A DNA stretch of 64,000 bases from SAR202-VII-2 sp965263165. Its GTDB lineage: Bacteria; Chloroflexota; Dehalococcoidia; Lucifugimonadales; SAR202-VII-2. Shown piece after piece: positions 16,190-25,246 of the stretch (the first letter of the stretch is position 1; the number at the start of each line of letters is the position of its first letter). The translations under genes and the position numbers were made by a program. The notes under the pieces are model-generated. The model did no database searches. It was given only the letters and a program-made list of their open reading frames with translations, and had not been told where the DNA came from. The DNA lies in assembly GCA_965263165.1 (NCBI GenBank), contig OZ253584.1, forward strand, positions 2,418,001-2,482,000, written 5' to 3'.

Positions 16190-16532
16190 CACCTCGATGT
16201 GACAACTGTGACGACTCGGAGACGGTTAGTGACATTTCGTGACGCTTGCCTCCGGCCCTCGAAGGGAGCCGTCACGAGCCGTCGCGAGCCGCGGCGAAAC
16301 CGAGACGAGCCTTAGCGGCTCCAGAGAGCTAGTCTCGAAGCGGCATTCGCTTCGGTCCCAGCCTTCCTCGGAGGGTCTTGCCCCTTGGGTTGTTCCCTCA
16401 GCGCCCCTGCCACAGGGGGATTCTCTATGGTTAGCCCACAGTGCTAACTGTATGCGGCAGGCTCCGAGAAAGAGAAGCGGGCCGGTGGCCGACTTCATGG
16501 GGTATTATAGCACACCCGTTCGTATTTTGCAA
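16190..16532 (-). ncRNA. R1 repeat copy A: promoter, structured RNA candidate and short tandem array
   Basis: Read on the minus strand: TTGCAA (16527-16532), 17 bp, TATAAT (16504-16509). The conserved ~145-nt region 16354-16500 follows, then the hairpin GAGCC/GGCTC (16307-16321) and an array of 10-11-nt units with cores GTGAC, GCGAC and GTCAC (about 16200-16306). Within the conserved region CCTGCC pairs with GGCAGG, and CTTTCTCGGAG pairs with CTCCGAGGAAGG. The inner arm is GTTAGC/GCTAAC here, but a different 9-bp stem in copies B and D. I do not recognise the RNA. It could also be a mobile repeat with a promoter. Confidence 0.55.
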
Positions 16533-16591
16533 GGGGGGTGTGGCAGTGGAGGCTCGCGCGGCGGTGGGGACGGATGGTTTTGTTGTGGCCT

Positions 16592-16770
16592 GCGCCGCTA
16601 TCCCGCCCGCTCCGCCCTCCAACGTTTTTGGGTACAGGGGGACTCGCTGTACCCCCGGCGGGGGCTGTGCCCCTTGCACCCCGCTGGGCGTCGGTCGCGA
16701 GCTTGCGTTGGCGCGTCTGGGAGCTTCCTAACCTTCCGCTGGGTACGGGGGCAGGGACTGAGGGGAAGGA
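16592..16770. repeat. R2 repeat unit 1
   Basis: GC-rich unit with CGTTTTTGGGTACAGGGGG, then the GGGGGCTG/GCCCC hairpin arms, ending in a P-type palindrome (CCTAACCTTCC, 16732 onward). Nearly the same sequence recurs at 16794-16977 and 37470-37650. No coding signal. Confidence 0.7.
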
Positions 16771-16793
16771 GAGAGGGGGCTTATGGTGGCGGA

Positions 16794-16977
16794 CGCCGCT
16801 ATGCCGCCCGCTCCACCCTCCAACGTTTTTGGGTACAGGGGGACTCGCTGTATGCCCGGCGGGGGCTGCCGGCCCCTGCACCCTGCTTGGGAACGGAGGC
16901 CGCGTCCTTTCCTCACTTGGCGCGTTCAGACGCTTCCTAACCTGCCCCGAGTACGAGGGCAGGGACGGGGGGCGCGG
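16794..16977. repeat. R2 repeat unit 2
   Basis: Direct repeat of unit 1 with a few differences, again ending in a palindrome (CCTAACCTGCCCC with GAGGGCAGGGA). It lies just upstream of the ABC transporter gene. Confidence 0.7.
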
Positions 16978-17042
16978 CGCCGGCGGTGGCGCAAGGGGGA
17001 TGGTTACATTATGCTTTGGGCAGTGTGAGCTACGGAGGAGTA

Positions 17043-17972
17043 TTGGCGGATACGCCGGTCATTGAGACTAAGGGACTGACCAAACGGTACGGGCGCATCG
17101 TGGCGGTGAAGGATCTTTCCCTCCGAGTGCCGGCGGGCGGGGTGTTTGGACTGCTGGGACCCAACGGCTCCGGCAAGACGACGACGATGGGGATGCTGTT
17201 GGGCCTGGTCAGGCCCACGGCGGGTTCAATCCGCCTCTTCAACGGCCCGGAGGGGGTTCCTAGGGAGGCCCTGCACCGCGTGGGGGCCATCGTCGAGTCG
17301 CCGTCGTTCTATCCCCACCTCTCCGGCTGGGCCAATCTCCGGTACTTCCAAGGCATCCTCGGCGACGACCCCGCCGAGGTGGACCGTCTCCTGGAGATGG
17401 TTGGCCTCACCGAACGGGCGCGCAGCAAATTTTCCACCTACTCCCTCGGCATGAAGCAGCGCCTGGGGATTGCCTACGCGCTGCTGGCTGACCCCGAGCT
17501 CGTGTTTCTGGACGAGCCGACCAACGGCCTGGACCCGGCGGGCATGGCCGAGGTGCGGAGCCTGATTCAGGGGCTAGGCGCCGGAGGGCGGACCATCCTG
17601 TTGTCGAGTCATCTGCTCCATGAGGTGGAGCAGGTCTGCGACAGTGTCGCCATCCTGTCGCGCGGCGAGCTGATCGCCCAGGGGCGGGTGGAGGACCTGG
17701 TGCGGCGCAGGGGCGCCATCCGGTTCAAGACGACCGACGATGCAAACGCCAGGGCGATCGCGGCCGGCCTGGACTGGGTCGAGGACGTCAGCGAGGACGA
17801 AGGCTACCTTGTGGCGGCCGGCCCTCCGGAGCGCTCACACGAGCTTACGGCGGCGCTGGCGGAACGCGGCGTTTGGGTCAGCGAAATGGCGCCCCAGCAC
17901 GTCTCGCTGGAACGCTACTTCTTGGAGATCACCGGCGGCGACGCCCACGGCGAAGGCGAGGGGAGCGAATGA
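17043..17972 (+). CDS. ABC-2 type transporter, ATP-binding protein
   Basis: 309 residues from a TTG start chosen because GGAGG lies 4 nt upstream; no ATG fits the conserved N-terminus. Walker A is GPNGSGKTT, the signature is YSLGMKQRL, Walker B is LVFLDEPTNGLDP and the switch His is in LLSSHLLHEVEQ. It belongs to the CcmA/DrrA-like exporter class. It powers the membrane partner encoded next, with which it overlaps by ATGA. Substrate unknown. Confidence 0.92.
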   Translation: MADTPVIETKGLTKRYGRIVAVKDLSLRVPAGGVFGLLGPNGSGKTTTMGMLLGLVRPTAGSIRLFNGPEGVPREALHRVGAIVESPSFYPHLSGWANLRYFQGILGDDPAEVDRLLEMVGLTERARSKFSTYSLGMKQRLGIAYALLADPELVFLDEPTNGLDPAGMAEVRSLIQGLGAGGRTILLSSHLLHEVEQVCDSVAILSRGELIAQGRVEDLVRRRGAIRFKTTDDANARAIAAGLDWVEDVSEDEGYLVAAGPPERSHELTAALAERGVWVSEMAPQHVSLERYFLEITGGDAHGEGEGSE

Positions 17973-18976
17973 TCCCCTACGTCCTCCGGCTGGCGCGTTG
18001 GGAGTGGTTCAAACAGCGGCGGCGCTGGCTGCCCTGGGTTCTGCTGGCCCTCTTCATGGTGATCCCACTAGCAGCTTTCTGGGGGGGCTTTGCCTCCAGC
18101 CAGTTCCAGGATAACGAGGGTGTGGGGTTCACCTTCAGCAGCGGGCGCGGCCAAGAGCCCATCTACATCACCTGTGAAGACATTCTCTCAGGGGATGCCG
18201 CGGATGTGCCCCAAGCGATTCCCCCCGAGATGCTCAGCGATTATGAGCGAATCTGCACCCAGGATCTGTACAACGCGAATGAGTACGACCGCATCGCTCT
18301 TCCATCTAGCCTGAGCAATGCCGTTCAGGCCGGCTCCAGCTTCGCATGGCTGCTTGTGATCATTCTCACGGCCTCGGTGCTGGGAACGGAGTACGCCTGG
18401 GGAACGCTTCGCAACGTTCTGGCGCGGGGCACAGGCCGGTGGCAGTTCCTGGCAGGAAAGGGCGCGCTCCTAGTGCTGCTGCCGTTGGCAGGGATGCTGA
18501 TCCTGACTGCCCTGACCGCGGTGAGCAGTCTCATTGCCACTGCCATTGTGGACGCGCCCCCGGGGTATGCGTCTTCAGAGACGTGGCCGGGCCTCCTCGC
18601 GGTCCTGGGGCGAGCGTGGTTTGCGGTCGTTCCGTACATTGCGCTGAGCGCGTTCGCCACGGTGATCGGCGGCTCCTCCAACATGGGACAGGGGCTGGCC
18701 TTTGGCTACTACTTCGTAGAGCTGACGGTGTCGGCCATCCTATCGAACCTCTTCGACTGGTTCGACACGATAGGGGACTACCTGCTGGGCCAGAACATTT
18801 CGGCGTGGCTGTCCGCATCGGGAAACTCGGAGGGCCTGACTTTTTCTGTGGGGCGGGAAAGTCCGACGGGAGAGCTTCACGCGGCCCTGGTGCTGGCGGC
18901 TTACATCGTGGGTTTGAGCGGGCTGGCGCTGTGGCGCTTCAGCCGGAGGGACGTGGGCGGCGCTTCGGGGGGCTAG
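17969..18976 (+). CDS. ABC-2 type transporter, permease
   Basis: 335 residues. A cytoplasmic N-terminus (LARWEWFKQRRRW) precedes a first membrane helix (about 22-42), a soluble outer loop of about 85 residues, and five further helices from about residue 118 to 325. This is the usual topology of ABC-2 permeases of the antibiotic/lipid export type. The start overlaps the ATPase stop. Its own stop shares the palindrome CTAG with the convergent gene. Confidence 0.85.
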   Translation: MIPYVLRLARWEWFKQRRRWLPWVLLALFMVIPLAAFWGGFASSQFQDNEGVGFTFSSGRGQEPIYITCEDILSGDAADVPQAIPPEMLSDYERICTQDLYNANEYDRIALPSSLSNAVQAGSSFAWLLVIILTASVLGTEYAWGTLRNVLARGTGRWQFLAGKGALLVLLPLAGMLILTALTAVSSLIATAIVDAPPGYASSETWPGLLAVLGRAWFAVVPYIALSAFATVIGGSSNMGQGLAFGYYFVELTVSAILSNLFDWFDTIGDYLLGQNISAWLSASGNSEGLTFSVGRESPTGELHAALVLAAYIVGLSGLALWRFSRRDVGGASGG

Positions 18977-21876
18977 ACGTAGGCCCCAGAGGGGTTGGGC
19001 AGAGCTTCGGCGAGAACCTCGGCAAAGTGTTTGGCCTCCACGCCGGTCCCATGCGCTATCTGCTGGCGGCACGATACGCCGGCAATGACAACCTCGGTGT
19101 TGGGCGGCGCCTGGCGCACGGCGGGGAAGAGACGCTGCTCCCCGATGGTCATGGAGACGTCGTAGTGCTCCTTCTCGAAGCCGAAGGAGCCTGCCATGCC
19201 GCAGCACCCGGATGCGGCCTCCGTCACCTCAACGCCGGGCACGCTGCGAAGCACCTGTAGCGACGGCTCGGCGCCGACGATGGCCTTCTGGTGGCAGTGG
19301 CCGTGGAAGAGAAGGCTGCGGGGAGTGTCTTGCCAGGCGATGCCGAGAGCGCCTTCACTGTCCAGCTCCAGCAGAAACTCCTCCAGCATGTAGCTGGCCT
19401 GGGCAACGGCCTTCGAGGGAGCGTCCCTGAGGAGTTCGGGGTACTCGTCCCGCAGCGTGAGCAGGCATGACGGCTCGGCGCCCACAATCTTGAGGCCCTG
19501 CTCCACGTAGGGATGGAGCGCGTCCACGTTGTATCGCGCGTTGGCCTGGGCCTGGGGGAGGAGGCCCTTTGAGAGCATGGGACGGCCGCAGCAGCGCTTG
19601 TCTGGCAGCACCACCTGGAACCCAGCCGCCTCCAGGACCGCCACGGTTGCCCTTCCGACCTGGGGGTAGTTGTAGTCCATGAAGGTGTCGTTAAACAGCA
19701 CCACCTGACCCCTGGGGGCCGCGCGCCCGGTCTGCCGGGTCTTGAACCACGAGGGAAAGGTCTGGCGGGCGAAGGCGGGCAGGGTGCGGCGCCGGTCGAT
19801 GCCGAGGAACCGGTCCAGGAGCCACCGCAGGGAGGGTAGGCGGTTGGCCCAGTTCGCCAGGGGGGCTGTGGATGCCCCCAAGCGGCTCAGTGCGGCGATG
19901 TTGCCGAAGAGCCGGGACCGCAGGGGCGCGTCGTGTTGTTCGTAGTATTTGCCCAGGAATTCGAATTTGAACTTGGCCATGTCAACGCCGATGGGGCATT
20001 CCTTCTTGCAAGCCTTGCACTCCAGGCAGAGGTCGAGGACTTCGAACATGCGGCGGCTGGCCATTTCCGAAGGCGGCAGCTCGCCGGTCAGGGTGGCCCG
20101 CAGGGCGTTGGCGCGGCCCCTGGTGGAATGCTCCTCCTCGCGGGTGGCCATGAAGGATGGACACATCGCGCCGGTGAGAGTCTTGCGGCAGGCGCCGATG
20201 CCGGTGCACAGCTCGATTGCGTGCCCAAAGCTGACGTCGGAGGTGAAGTCGAACTTGGACGGCAGCACGGGTGTCCGGTATTTGGGGCTGATGCGCAGGT
20301 TCTCGGTGAGCGGAGGGCAGTCTATGATCTTGCCGGGGTTCATGATGTTGGCCGGGTCGAAGGCGCTCTTGAGCTCCCGGAACGCCTGGTGGAGGGTGGG
20401 TCCAAACATTCTTTCTGTGAACACGCCCCGGACGATGCCGTCGCCGTGCTCGCCGCTGAGGGATCCGCCGAACTCCAGGACAAGATCGGCGACGGCGTTT
20501 GCGATGGACTCCATGCGGTCCAGGCCTTCCTCCAGCTTCAGATTTATGAGCGGCCTGACGTGGATGCAGCCGACGCTGACGTGGCCGTAGAAGCTGGCGG
20601 TGGTGTCGTGGTCGACGATGATCTGGTTGAAGCGACGGACGTAGCCGGGCAGCAGCTCCGGAGATACGGCGGTGTCTTCAACGAAGGTGATGGGACGGTA
20701 GTCGCCGCGGACGCTGAACAGGAGGCCCTGCCCGGCGGAGCGGAGGGCCCATACCGCGGCCTGCTCCTCGGGCGTGATGGCGAACGCGCAGGCATAGCTC
20801 CAGCCCGCGGTGTCTCTGGCAATGGCTTCCAGGCGGCTTTTGACCTCTGCTTCAGACTCCCCGGAGGCCTCGACGGCGAGGATGGCCTTGGGGTGGCCCT
20901 GGATGAAGCCCATCCGCCCCTGAAAGCCGCGGTTGATGCGCGCGTTGTCAATGATGAGGTTGTCCATCAGCTCCACGGCGGAGGGAGCGTGGGGCAGAAT
21001 GGCCATGGTGGACTCCATGGCGGCGATGAGGTCGGAGAAGTGAAGGACGGCCACGGCGGTATGGGCGGGGTAGGGCTCCAGGTTGACGACGGCTTCGGTG
21101 AAGGCGCAGAGGGTCCCTTCGGAGCCGACGACGATCTTGGTGAGGTCGAACGGGCCGGCGCCGGTGAAAGCGTCGAGATTGTAGCCGGACACGCGGCGCA
21201 TGATTTTTGGGAACCGCCGCTCGACCTCGCCGCTGTATTGGGCGCCCAAGCGCTGCACCTCTCTGTAGATCCGGCCTTCAAGCCCGGATTGAGCGAGGCG
21301 GGCGCCGAGGGCCTGCTCGGAAAGGGGCAGGAGAGTGGCGGTTGCGCCGTCGGAGAGGACGACGTTGATCTCTTTCACGTGGTCTATGGTCTTGCCGTAG
21401 ACAATGGAGTGGGAGCCGCAGGAGTTGTTCCCAATGGCGCCGCCAACGGTGGCGCGGCTGGTGGTTGAGGGGTCGGGGGCGAACTTGAGGCGGTGAGAGC
21501 GGAGGAGGTGGTTCAGTTCGTCTATGACGATGCCCGGCTGGACGCGGGCCTGCCGCCCCTCCGGGTCGACGTCCACGACGCTGTTCATGTACTTGGAGAG
21601 GTCCATGACGACAGCATGGTTAACGGTCTGGCCGGACAGGCTGGTGCCGCCGCCCCTGGGCAGGACGGGAACGCCGTGGCGGTGACAGGTTTCCACTGTG
21701 GCCTGGACGTCGTCGGCGTTCCTGGGCGCGACGACGCCGACGGGCATCATCTGGTAGAGAGAGGCGTCGGTGCTGTAGAGGACGCGGGAGTAGTCGTCGA
21801 AGCGGACCTCGCCGGAGATACGCTTTTGGAGTTCGTGGACCAGTTCTTGAGCGTCGTCCATGTTGGCCTCCGACAT
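18973..21876 (-). CDS. FAD-linked 2-hydroxyacid dehydrogenase fused to an Fe-S/CCG domain (YdiJ/GlcDF-like)
   Basis: 967 residues. The N-terminal half is a PCMH-type FAD domain (PRGGGTSLSGQTV near residue 75, GGAIGNNSCGSHS near 145) plus an FAD-oxidase C-terminal domain. Next come cluster cysteines around 557 (CTGIGACRKT) and 612-624 (CLECKACKKECP). Two CCG modules end the protein (RCCGRP near 760, SGCCGMAGS near 890). The organisation matches E. coli YdiJ, a D-2-hydroxyglutarate/D-lactate type enzyme; exact substrate is unresolved. It lies tail to tail with the ABC permease gene. Confidence 0.88.
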   Translation of the reverse strand: MSEANMDDAQELVHELQKRISGEVRFDDYSRVLYSTDASLYQMMPVGVVAPRNADDVQATVETCHRHGVPVLPRGGGTSLSGQTVNHAVVMDLSKYMNSVVDVDPEGRQARVQPGIVIDELNHLLRSHRLKFAPDPSTTSRATVGGAIGNNSCGSHSIVYGKTIDHVKEINVVLSDGATATLLPLSEQALGARLAQSGLEGRIYREVQRLGAQYSGEVERRFPKIMRRVSGYNLDAFTGAGPFDLTKIVVGSEGTLCAFTEAVVNLEPYPAHTAVAVLHFSDLIAAMESTMAILPHAPSAVELMDNLIIDNARINRGFQGRMGFIQGHPKAILAVEASGESEAEVKSRLEAIARDTAGWSYACAFAITPEEQAAVWALRSAGQGLLFSVRGDYRPITFVEDTAVSPELLPGYVRRFNQIIVDHDTTASFYGHVSVGCIHVRPLINLKLEEGLDRMESIANAVADLVLEFGGSLSGEHGDGIVRGVFTERMFGPTLHQAFRELKSAFDPANIMNPGKIIDCPPLTENLRISPKYRTPVLPSKFDFTSDVSFGHAIELCTGIGACRKTLTGAMCPSFMATREEEHSTRGRANALRATLTGELPPSEMASRRMFEVLDLCLECKACKKECPIGVDMAKFKFEFLGKYYEQHDAPLRSRLFGNIAALSRLGASTAPLANWANRLPSLRWLLDRFLGIDRRRTLPAFARQTFPSWFKTRQTGRAAPRGQVVLFNDTFMDYNYPQVGRATVAVLEAAGFQVVLPDKRCCGRPMLSKGLLPQAQANARYNVDALHPYVEQGLKIVGAEPSCLLTLRDEYPELLRDAPSKAVAQASYMLEEFLLELDSEGALGIAWQDTPRSLLFHGHCHQKAIVGAEPSLQVLRSVPGVEVTEAASGCCGMAGSFGFEKEHYDVSMTIGEQRLFPAVRQAPPNTEVVIAGVSCRQQIAHGTGVEAKHFAEVLAEALPNPSGAYV

Positions 21877-21971
21877 ATTCTACCCCAGGGTTGGCGGAAG
21901 GCATCGCTGTTCGCTTGGCGCCGAGGGGAGGGTGGGAAGCGGCCTCTGCCAAGCGGGGCCGCGGTCCCGAC

Positions 21972-22006
21972 GCGAGGAGAGACGCCCTGTGGGCGTCTCT
22001 CCTCGC
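21972..22006. terminator. Perfect 16-bp hairpin between two leftward genes
   Basis: GCGAGGAGAGACGCCC (21972-21987), loop TGT, then the exact complement (21991-22006). No T-tract on either side. It could terminate transcription of the methyltransferase gene or protect its 3-prime end. Confidence 0.55.
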
Positions 22007-22028
22007 ACTGCGCGGGCTAGCTGGAAGT

Positions 22029-22664
22029 TCAGGCGGTGATCTCGAAGGCCCACACCTGGTGCGTGATTTCGGGCTCTCCTATGGGGAGCAACTGGATGGG
22101 GTCGGTGACCTCGGCGAGCTTCCATTTGCCTGCCGCTTCCAATTCGGCGTGTTTCTCCCTGAAGCCGTCCGTTTCGTAGAGGTCGGGGCGCAGGGTGTAG
22201 ACGAGGCAGCCGCCCGGCTTGGCAATGCGGACCAGCTCGTCGAGGGAGCTTGCGGGGGCGTGGCCGACAGTCATGACGCCGACGCTGATGACGGCGTCGA
22301 AGACATTGTCGGGATAGCCGAGGGGGCCGCCGAGTCTGAGGAGCCGCAGCTGACGGTAGATCCTCCTCTTTCGGGCCACGGCCAGCATGCCCTTCGACAG
22401 GTCGAGGCCTTCCAGGTTCTTGTAGCCCATCTCTGCGAGGAGCTCGCCAACCTGTCCGGTGCCCACGCCAGCGTCCAGAATGAAGGCGTCCTTGTCGGTG
22501 GCGTATTTCGTGAAAACATCCACGGCGGTCTTGGGGCCGAGCCAGGCAAAGTCGCGGGCCAAGTCGGAGTCGTAGTCCTTTGCCCATTCGTCGTAGCGTT
22601 CGGCCAATTCCCCGTCGGTCGTCGAGGAGTAGACCCACTGAATCCTGTTTTGCTGCTCTGTCAT
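22029..22664 (-). CDS. Class I SAM-dependent methyltransferase
   Basis: 211 residues. SAM-binding motif I is ILDAGVGTGQVGELL near residue 87, motif II has LEGLDLSKGMLAVAR, and DNVFDAVISVGVMTVGH is the following acidic block. The overall layout resembles the METTL27/WBSCR27-like group. Substrate unknown. It has its own good promoter and sits between a hairpin and a divergent ribF. Confidence 0.85.
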   Translation of the reverse strand: MTEQQNRIQWVYSSTTDGELAERYDEWAKDYDSDLARDFAWLGPKTAVDVFTKYATDKDAFILDAGVGTGQVGELLAEMGYKNLEGLDLSKGMLAVARKRRIYRQLRLLRLGGPLGYPDNVFDAVISVGVMTVGHAPASSLDELVRIAKPGGCLVYTLRPDLYETDGFREKHAELEAAGKWKLAEVTDPIQLLPIGEPEITHQVWAFEITA

Positions 22665-22714
22665 ACCAACCCCCTGGATGGCCGCAGCAGGCGCCAGCGG
22701 CCAAGTTCCGGGGC

Positions 22715-22743
22715 AGAGTAGCGAGCTTGCCCGGCGGTGTCAA
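22715..22743 (-). promoter_or_regulatory. Consensus sigma70 promoter for the methyltransferase gene
   Basis: TTGACA (minus strand, 22738-22743), 17 bp, TACTCT (22715-22720), about 50 bp before the ATG. Confidence 0.75.
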
Positions 22744-22748
22744 TTGCC

Positions 22749-22777
22749 TTGACCTGACCCCTCCCTTTGACTACCAT
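22749..22777 (+). promoter_or_regulatory. Sigma70-type promoter for ribF-tyrS
   Basis: TTGACC (22749-22754), 17 bp, TACCAT (22772-22777). It is divergent from the methyltransferase promoter with only 5 bp between the two -35 boxes, so they may compete. Confidence 0.65.
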
Positions 22778-22850
22778 CGGTTGAGAAGGCCCTTACACTT
22801 ACCCCTTTGGCCTGCTGAGGAGAACGGTCCCTTCCGCGTCGGGGCGCGAC

Positions 22851-23828
22851 ATGCGACATATGGAGATACTTCAGGAGCTTCCCCCGGCCCCACCAGGCAG
22901 TGACACCTACCTGACCATCGGCGTGTTCGATGGGGTGCATCGCGGACACCAGCACCTGCTTCGGCGGGTTGCTGCATTGGCTTCCAATGCCGGCGCCGCC
23001 AGCGGCGCCGTGACCTTTCTCAACCACCCCCGCGAGGTCCTTCAGCCCTCGTTTCAAGCCCAGTATCTCACTTCGCCGGAGGAGAGGCTGGAATTGCTGA
23101 AGGCCTGCGGGCTGGACTGGGTGGCGCCAGTAACCTTCGACCTCCCGCTGTCGCAACTCTCGCCCAGGGAGTTCCTTGGCCTGCTGCAGGAACGGCTTCG
23201 GATGCGTGGGCTGGTTGTGGGCCCAGACTTTGCCCTGGGCAAGGGACGGGAGGGGGATGTCGCCCGTCTCCGTGCGCTCTCAGGAGAAATGGGCTTCCAT
23301 TTGGAGGTCGTCTCACTCCAGGCGATGGGGGACGAGCTGATGCGGAGCACGGCGGTGCGGCGGCGCCTGCAGGAGGGGGACGTGGGCAAGGCTCGGGAGA
23401 TGCTGGGCAGGACATTCAGTTTGCAGGGCGTCGTTGTACACGGCGAGAGCCGGGGGCGGGGGTTGGGTTTTCCGACGGCGAACGTTGAGGTTCCGAGCGG
23501 CCGGGTCGTCCCCAAGGATGGCGTGTACGCAACGTGGGTTGTCCTGGACGGCGTCCGGCTGCAATCGGCGACCAACGTGGGAGTCCGGCCCACCTTCGGG
23601 GAGGGTGAACGGACCGTCGAGGCTTACATATTCGATTTCGACGAGGACCTGTACGGGTATTCGATCCGCCTTGAGTTCCTTCACCGCCTGAGAGACGAAC
23701 TCAGCTTCGATAGCATTGAGGACCTCAAGGAGCGCATGGCGAGAGACGTGGAGGACACCAGGGAAATCCTGGCGGCAGAAGGCGTGAACGGGTCCAGTCC
23801 CAGGCAGCCGATGCTGCCGACTCGGTAG
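22851..23828 (+). CDS. ribF: Bifunctional riboflavin kinase/FMN adenylyltransferase
   Basis: 325 residues. The FAD synthetase domain (about 1-180) has GVFDGVHRGHQHLL with the HxGH-like nucleotide site, and VVGPDFALGKGREGD. The riboflavin kinase domain (about 183-305) has GVVVHGESRGRGLGFPTANV. It makes FMN and then FAD, cofactors used by the many flavoproteins in this window. An alternative ATG lies three codons downstream. tyrS starts 6 bp later. Confidence 0.95.
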   Translation: MRHMEILQELPPAPPGSDTYLTIGVFDGVHRGHQHLLRRVAALASNAGAASGAVTFLNHPREVLQPSFQAQYLTSPEERLELLKACGLDWVAPVTFDLPLSQLSPREFLGLLQERLRMRGLVVGPDFALGKGREGDVARLRALSGEMGFHLEVVSLQAMGDELMRSTAVRRRLQEGDVGKAREMLGRTFSLQGVVVHGESRGRGLGFPTANVEVPSGRVVPKDGVYATWVVLDGVRLQSATNVGVRPTFGEGERTVEAYIFDFDEDLYGYSIRLEFLHRLRDELSFDSIEDLKERMARDVEDTREILAAEGVNGSSPRQPMLPTR

Positions 23829-23834
23829 AGCGCG

Positions 23835-25160
23835 ATGGACGACCAGACCAAACAACGGCTATTGCGCCGAGGCGTCGTGGAGGTCATCGTCGAGTCGGAG
23901 TTCGCCCAGCGGCTCGACGACGGCAAGCCGCTGCGGTTGAAGATGGGATTCGACCCGTCCCGTCCCGATATTCACCTGGGCCACGTGGTGGGTCTGCGGA
24001 AGCTGAGGCAATTCCAGGAGGAGGGGCATCAGCTCATTCTGATCGTGGGGGATTGGACGGCCCAGATCGGCGACCCATCGGGGCAATCGGTGACGCGGCC
24101 GATGCTGACCGCGGAGGAAGTGCGCGAGAATGCCCAGTCGTACATGCGGCAGTTCTTCAAGGTGGTGGACCGGGAGCGGACGCAAGTAGTGTGGCAATCG
24201 GAATGGTTCGGGGCGTTCACGCTGGCTGACATCATTGGGTTGACCTCCCACTTCACCGTGGCCCAGTTTCTGGCTAGGGACGACTTCAACAACCGGTTCA
24301 GGGAGGGCAGGCCAATCGCCATCACGGAGCTGTTGTACCCGCTCCTTCAGGCCTACGATTCCGTGGCCATCCGCGCCGACGTGGAGTTCGGGGGAACGGA
24401 CCAGAAGTTCAACCTGCTGGTGGGGCGGGAGCTTCAGGAGAAGCTGGGTCAACGGCGGCAGCAGTGCCTGATCATGCCGATCCTGCCGGGAACTGATGGC
24501 GTGCGGAAGATGAGCAAGTCGCTGGACAACTACATCGCCGTGGAGGAATCTCCCGACGATATGTTCGGTAAGGTGATGTCGTTGCCGGATTCCATGATCG
24601 CCCCCTACTTCGAGCTGCTGACGGATGCGCCGTCGAGCGAGGTGGAGGAGATGCGGCTGGCGAGCGGCGGCGGCTCGAATCTCATGGACATCAAGAAGCG
24701 GCTGGGCGAGGAGTTGGTAGCCACGTTCCATGACCAGCAGGCGGCGCAACGGGCGCGCCAGCATTTCGAGCGCGTGGTGCAGCGGCGGGAGGCGCCGGAA
24801 GAGGCCCAACTTGTGGTTGCCCCGGTCTGGAGCGCCGATGGTGGGCATGGCGCCGTTTGGCCCGACCTTCGGGTTCACGCCAGGGACGGGAACAGCTTCA
24901 CGATTGACATGAGCGCACAGCGCGGGAGCGAGGCGCCCGCGGCCCCGGAGCTGGCAGGCGGCGAGTTCCTCGTGGACTTGGGGGAGCTCCTCACCAGGGG
25001 CGACATGGCCGCCAGCAAGGCCCATGTGAAACGGCTTCTTGCCCAGCATGGCGTGGAGGTTGACGGGCAGAAGGTGGAGACCATCGTCTGTGCGGCGCGG
25101 CCCGGCAATGTCATCAAGGTAGGCAAGCGCGACTTCATCAAGATAACGGAAGGGGGCTAG
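23835..25160 (+). CDS. tyrS: Tyrosyl-tRNA synthetase
   Basis: 441 residues, class I synthetase. The HIGH motif reads HLGH (47-50) and the KMSKS motif is intact near residue 225. FGGTDQKFNLLVGRELQ is the TyrZ-like subgroup block. A C-terminal S4 RNA-binding domain starts near 375 (LVDLGELLTRGDMAASKAHVKRLL is too long to be anything else). A loosely conserved linker near 330-370 separates the two. It is co-transcribed with ribF. Confidence 0.95.
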   Translation: MDDQTKQRLLRRGVVEVIVESEFAQRLDDGKPLRLKMGFDPSRPDIHLGHVVGLRKLRQFQEEGHQLILIVGDWTAQIGDPSGQSVTRPMLTAEEVRENAQSYMRQFFKVVDRERTQVVWQSEWFGAFTLADIIGLTSHFTVAQFLARDDFNNRFREGRPIAITELLYPLLQAYDSVAIRADVEFGGTDQKFNLLVGRELQEKLGQRRQQCLIMPILPGTDGVRKMSKSLDNYIAVEESPDDMFGKVMSLPDSMIAPYFELLTDAPSSEVEEMRLASGGGSNLMDIKKRLGEELVATFHDQQAAQRARQHFERVVQRREAPEEAQLVVAPVWSADGGHGAVWPDLRVHARDGNSFTIDMSAQRGSEAPAAPELAGGEFLVDLGELLTRGDMAASKAHVKRLLAQHGVEVDGQKVETIVCAARPGNVIKVGKRDFIKITEGG

Positions 25161-25174
25161 GGAGGCGCGGCGCA

Positions 25175-25203
25175 TTGTGAACGGGGGCCCTCTGTGCTAA
25201 AAT
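25175..25203 (+). promoter_or_regulatory. Sigma70-type promoter for the serine operon
   Basis: TTGTGA (25175-25180), 17 bp, TAAAAT (25198-25203), 44 bp before the aminotransferase GTG. Confidence 0.6.
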
Positions 25204-25246
25204 TCACAATCGGCAAAGCCCTCAAAAACGCCCTTGAGGAGGCAGT

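Noticed and set aside
16190..16532. R1 as a CRISPR array
   Set aside because: The 11-nt units are directly adjacent without spacers, and no cas gene is present.
19933..21468. Long open frame on the plus strand opposite the FAD dehydrogenase
   Set aside because: It is an antisense shadow caused by GC-rich codon use; its translation is low-complexity and matches no family, while the opposite strand is a clear enzyme.
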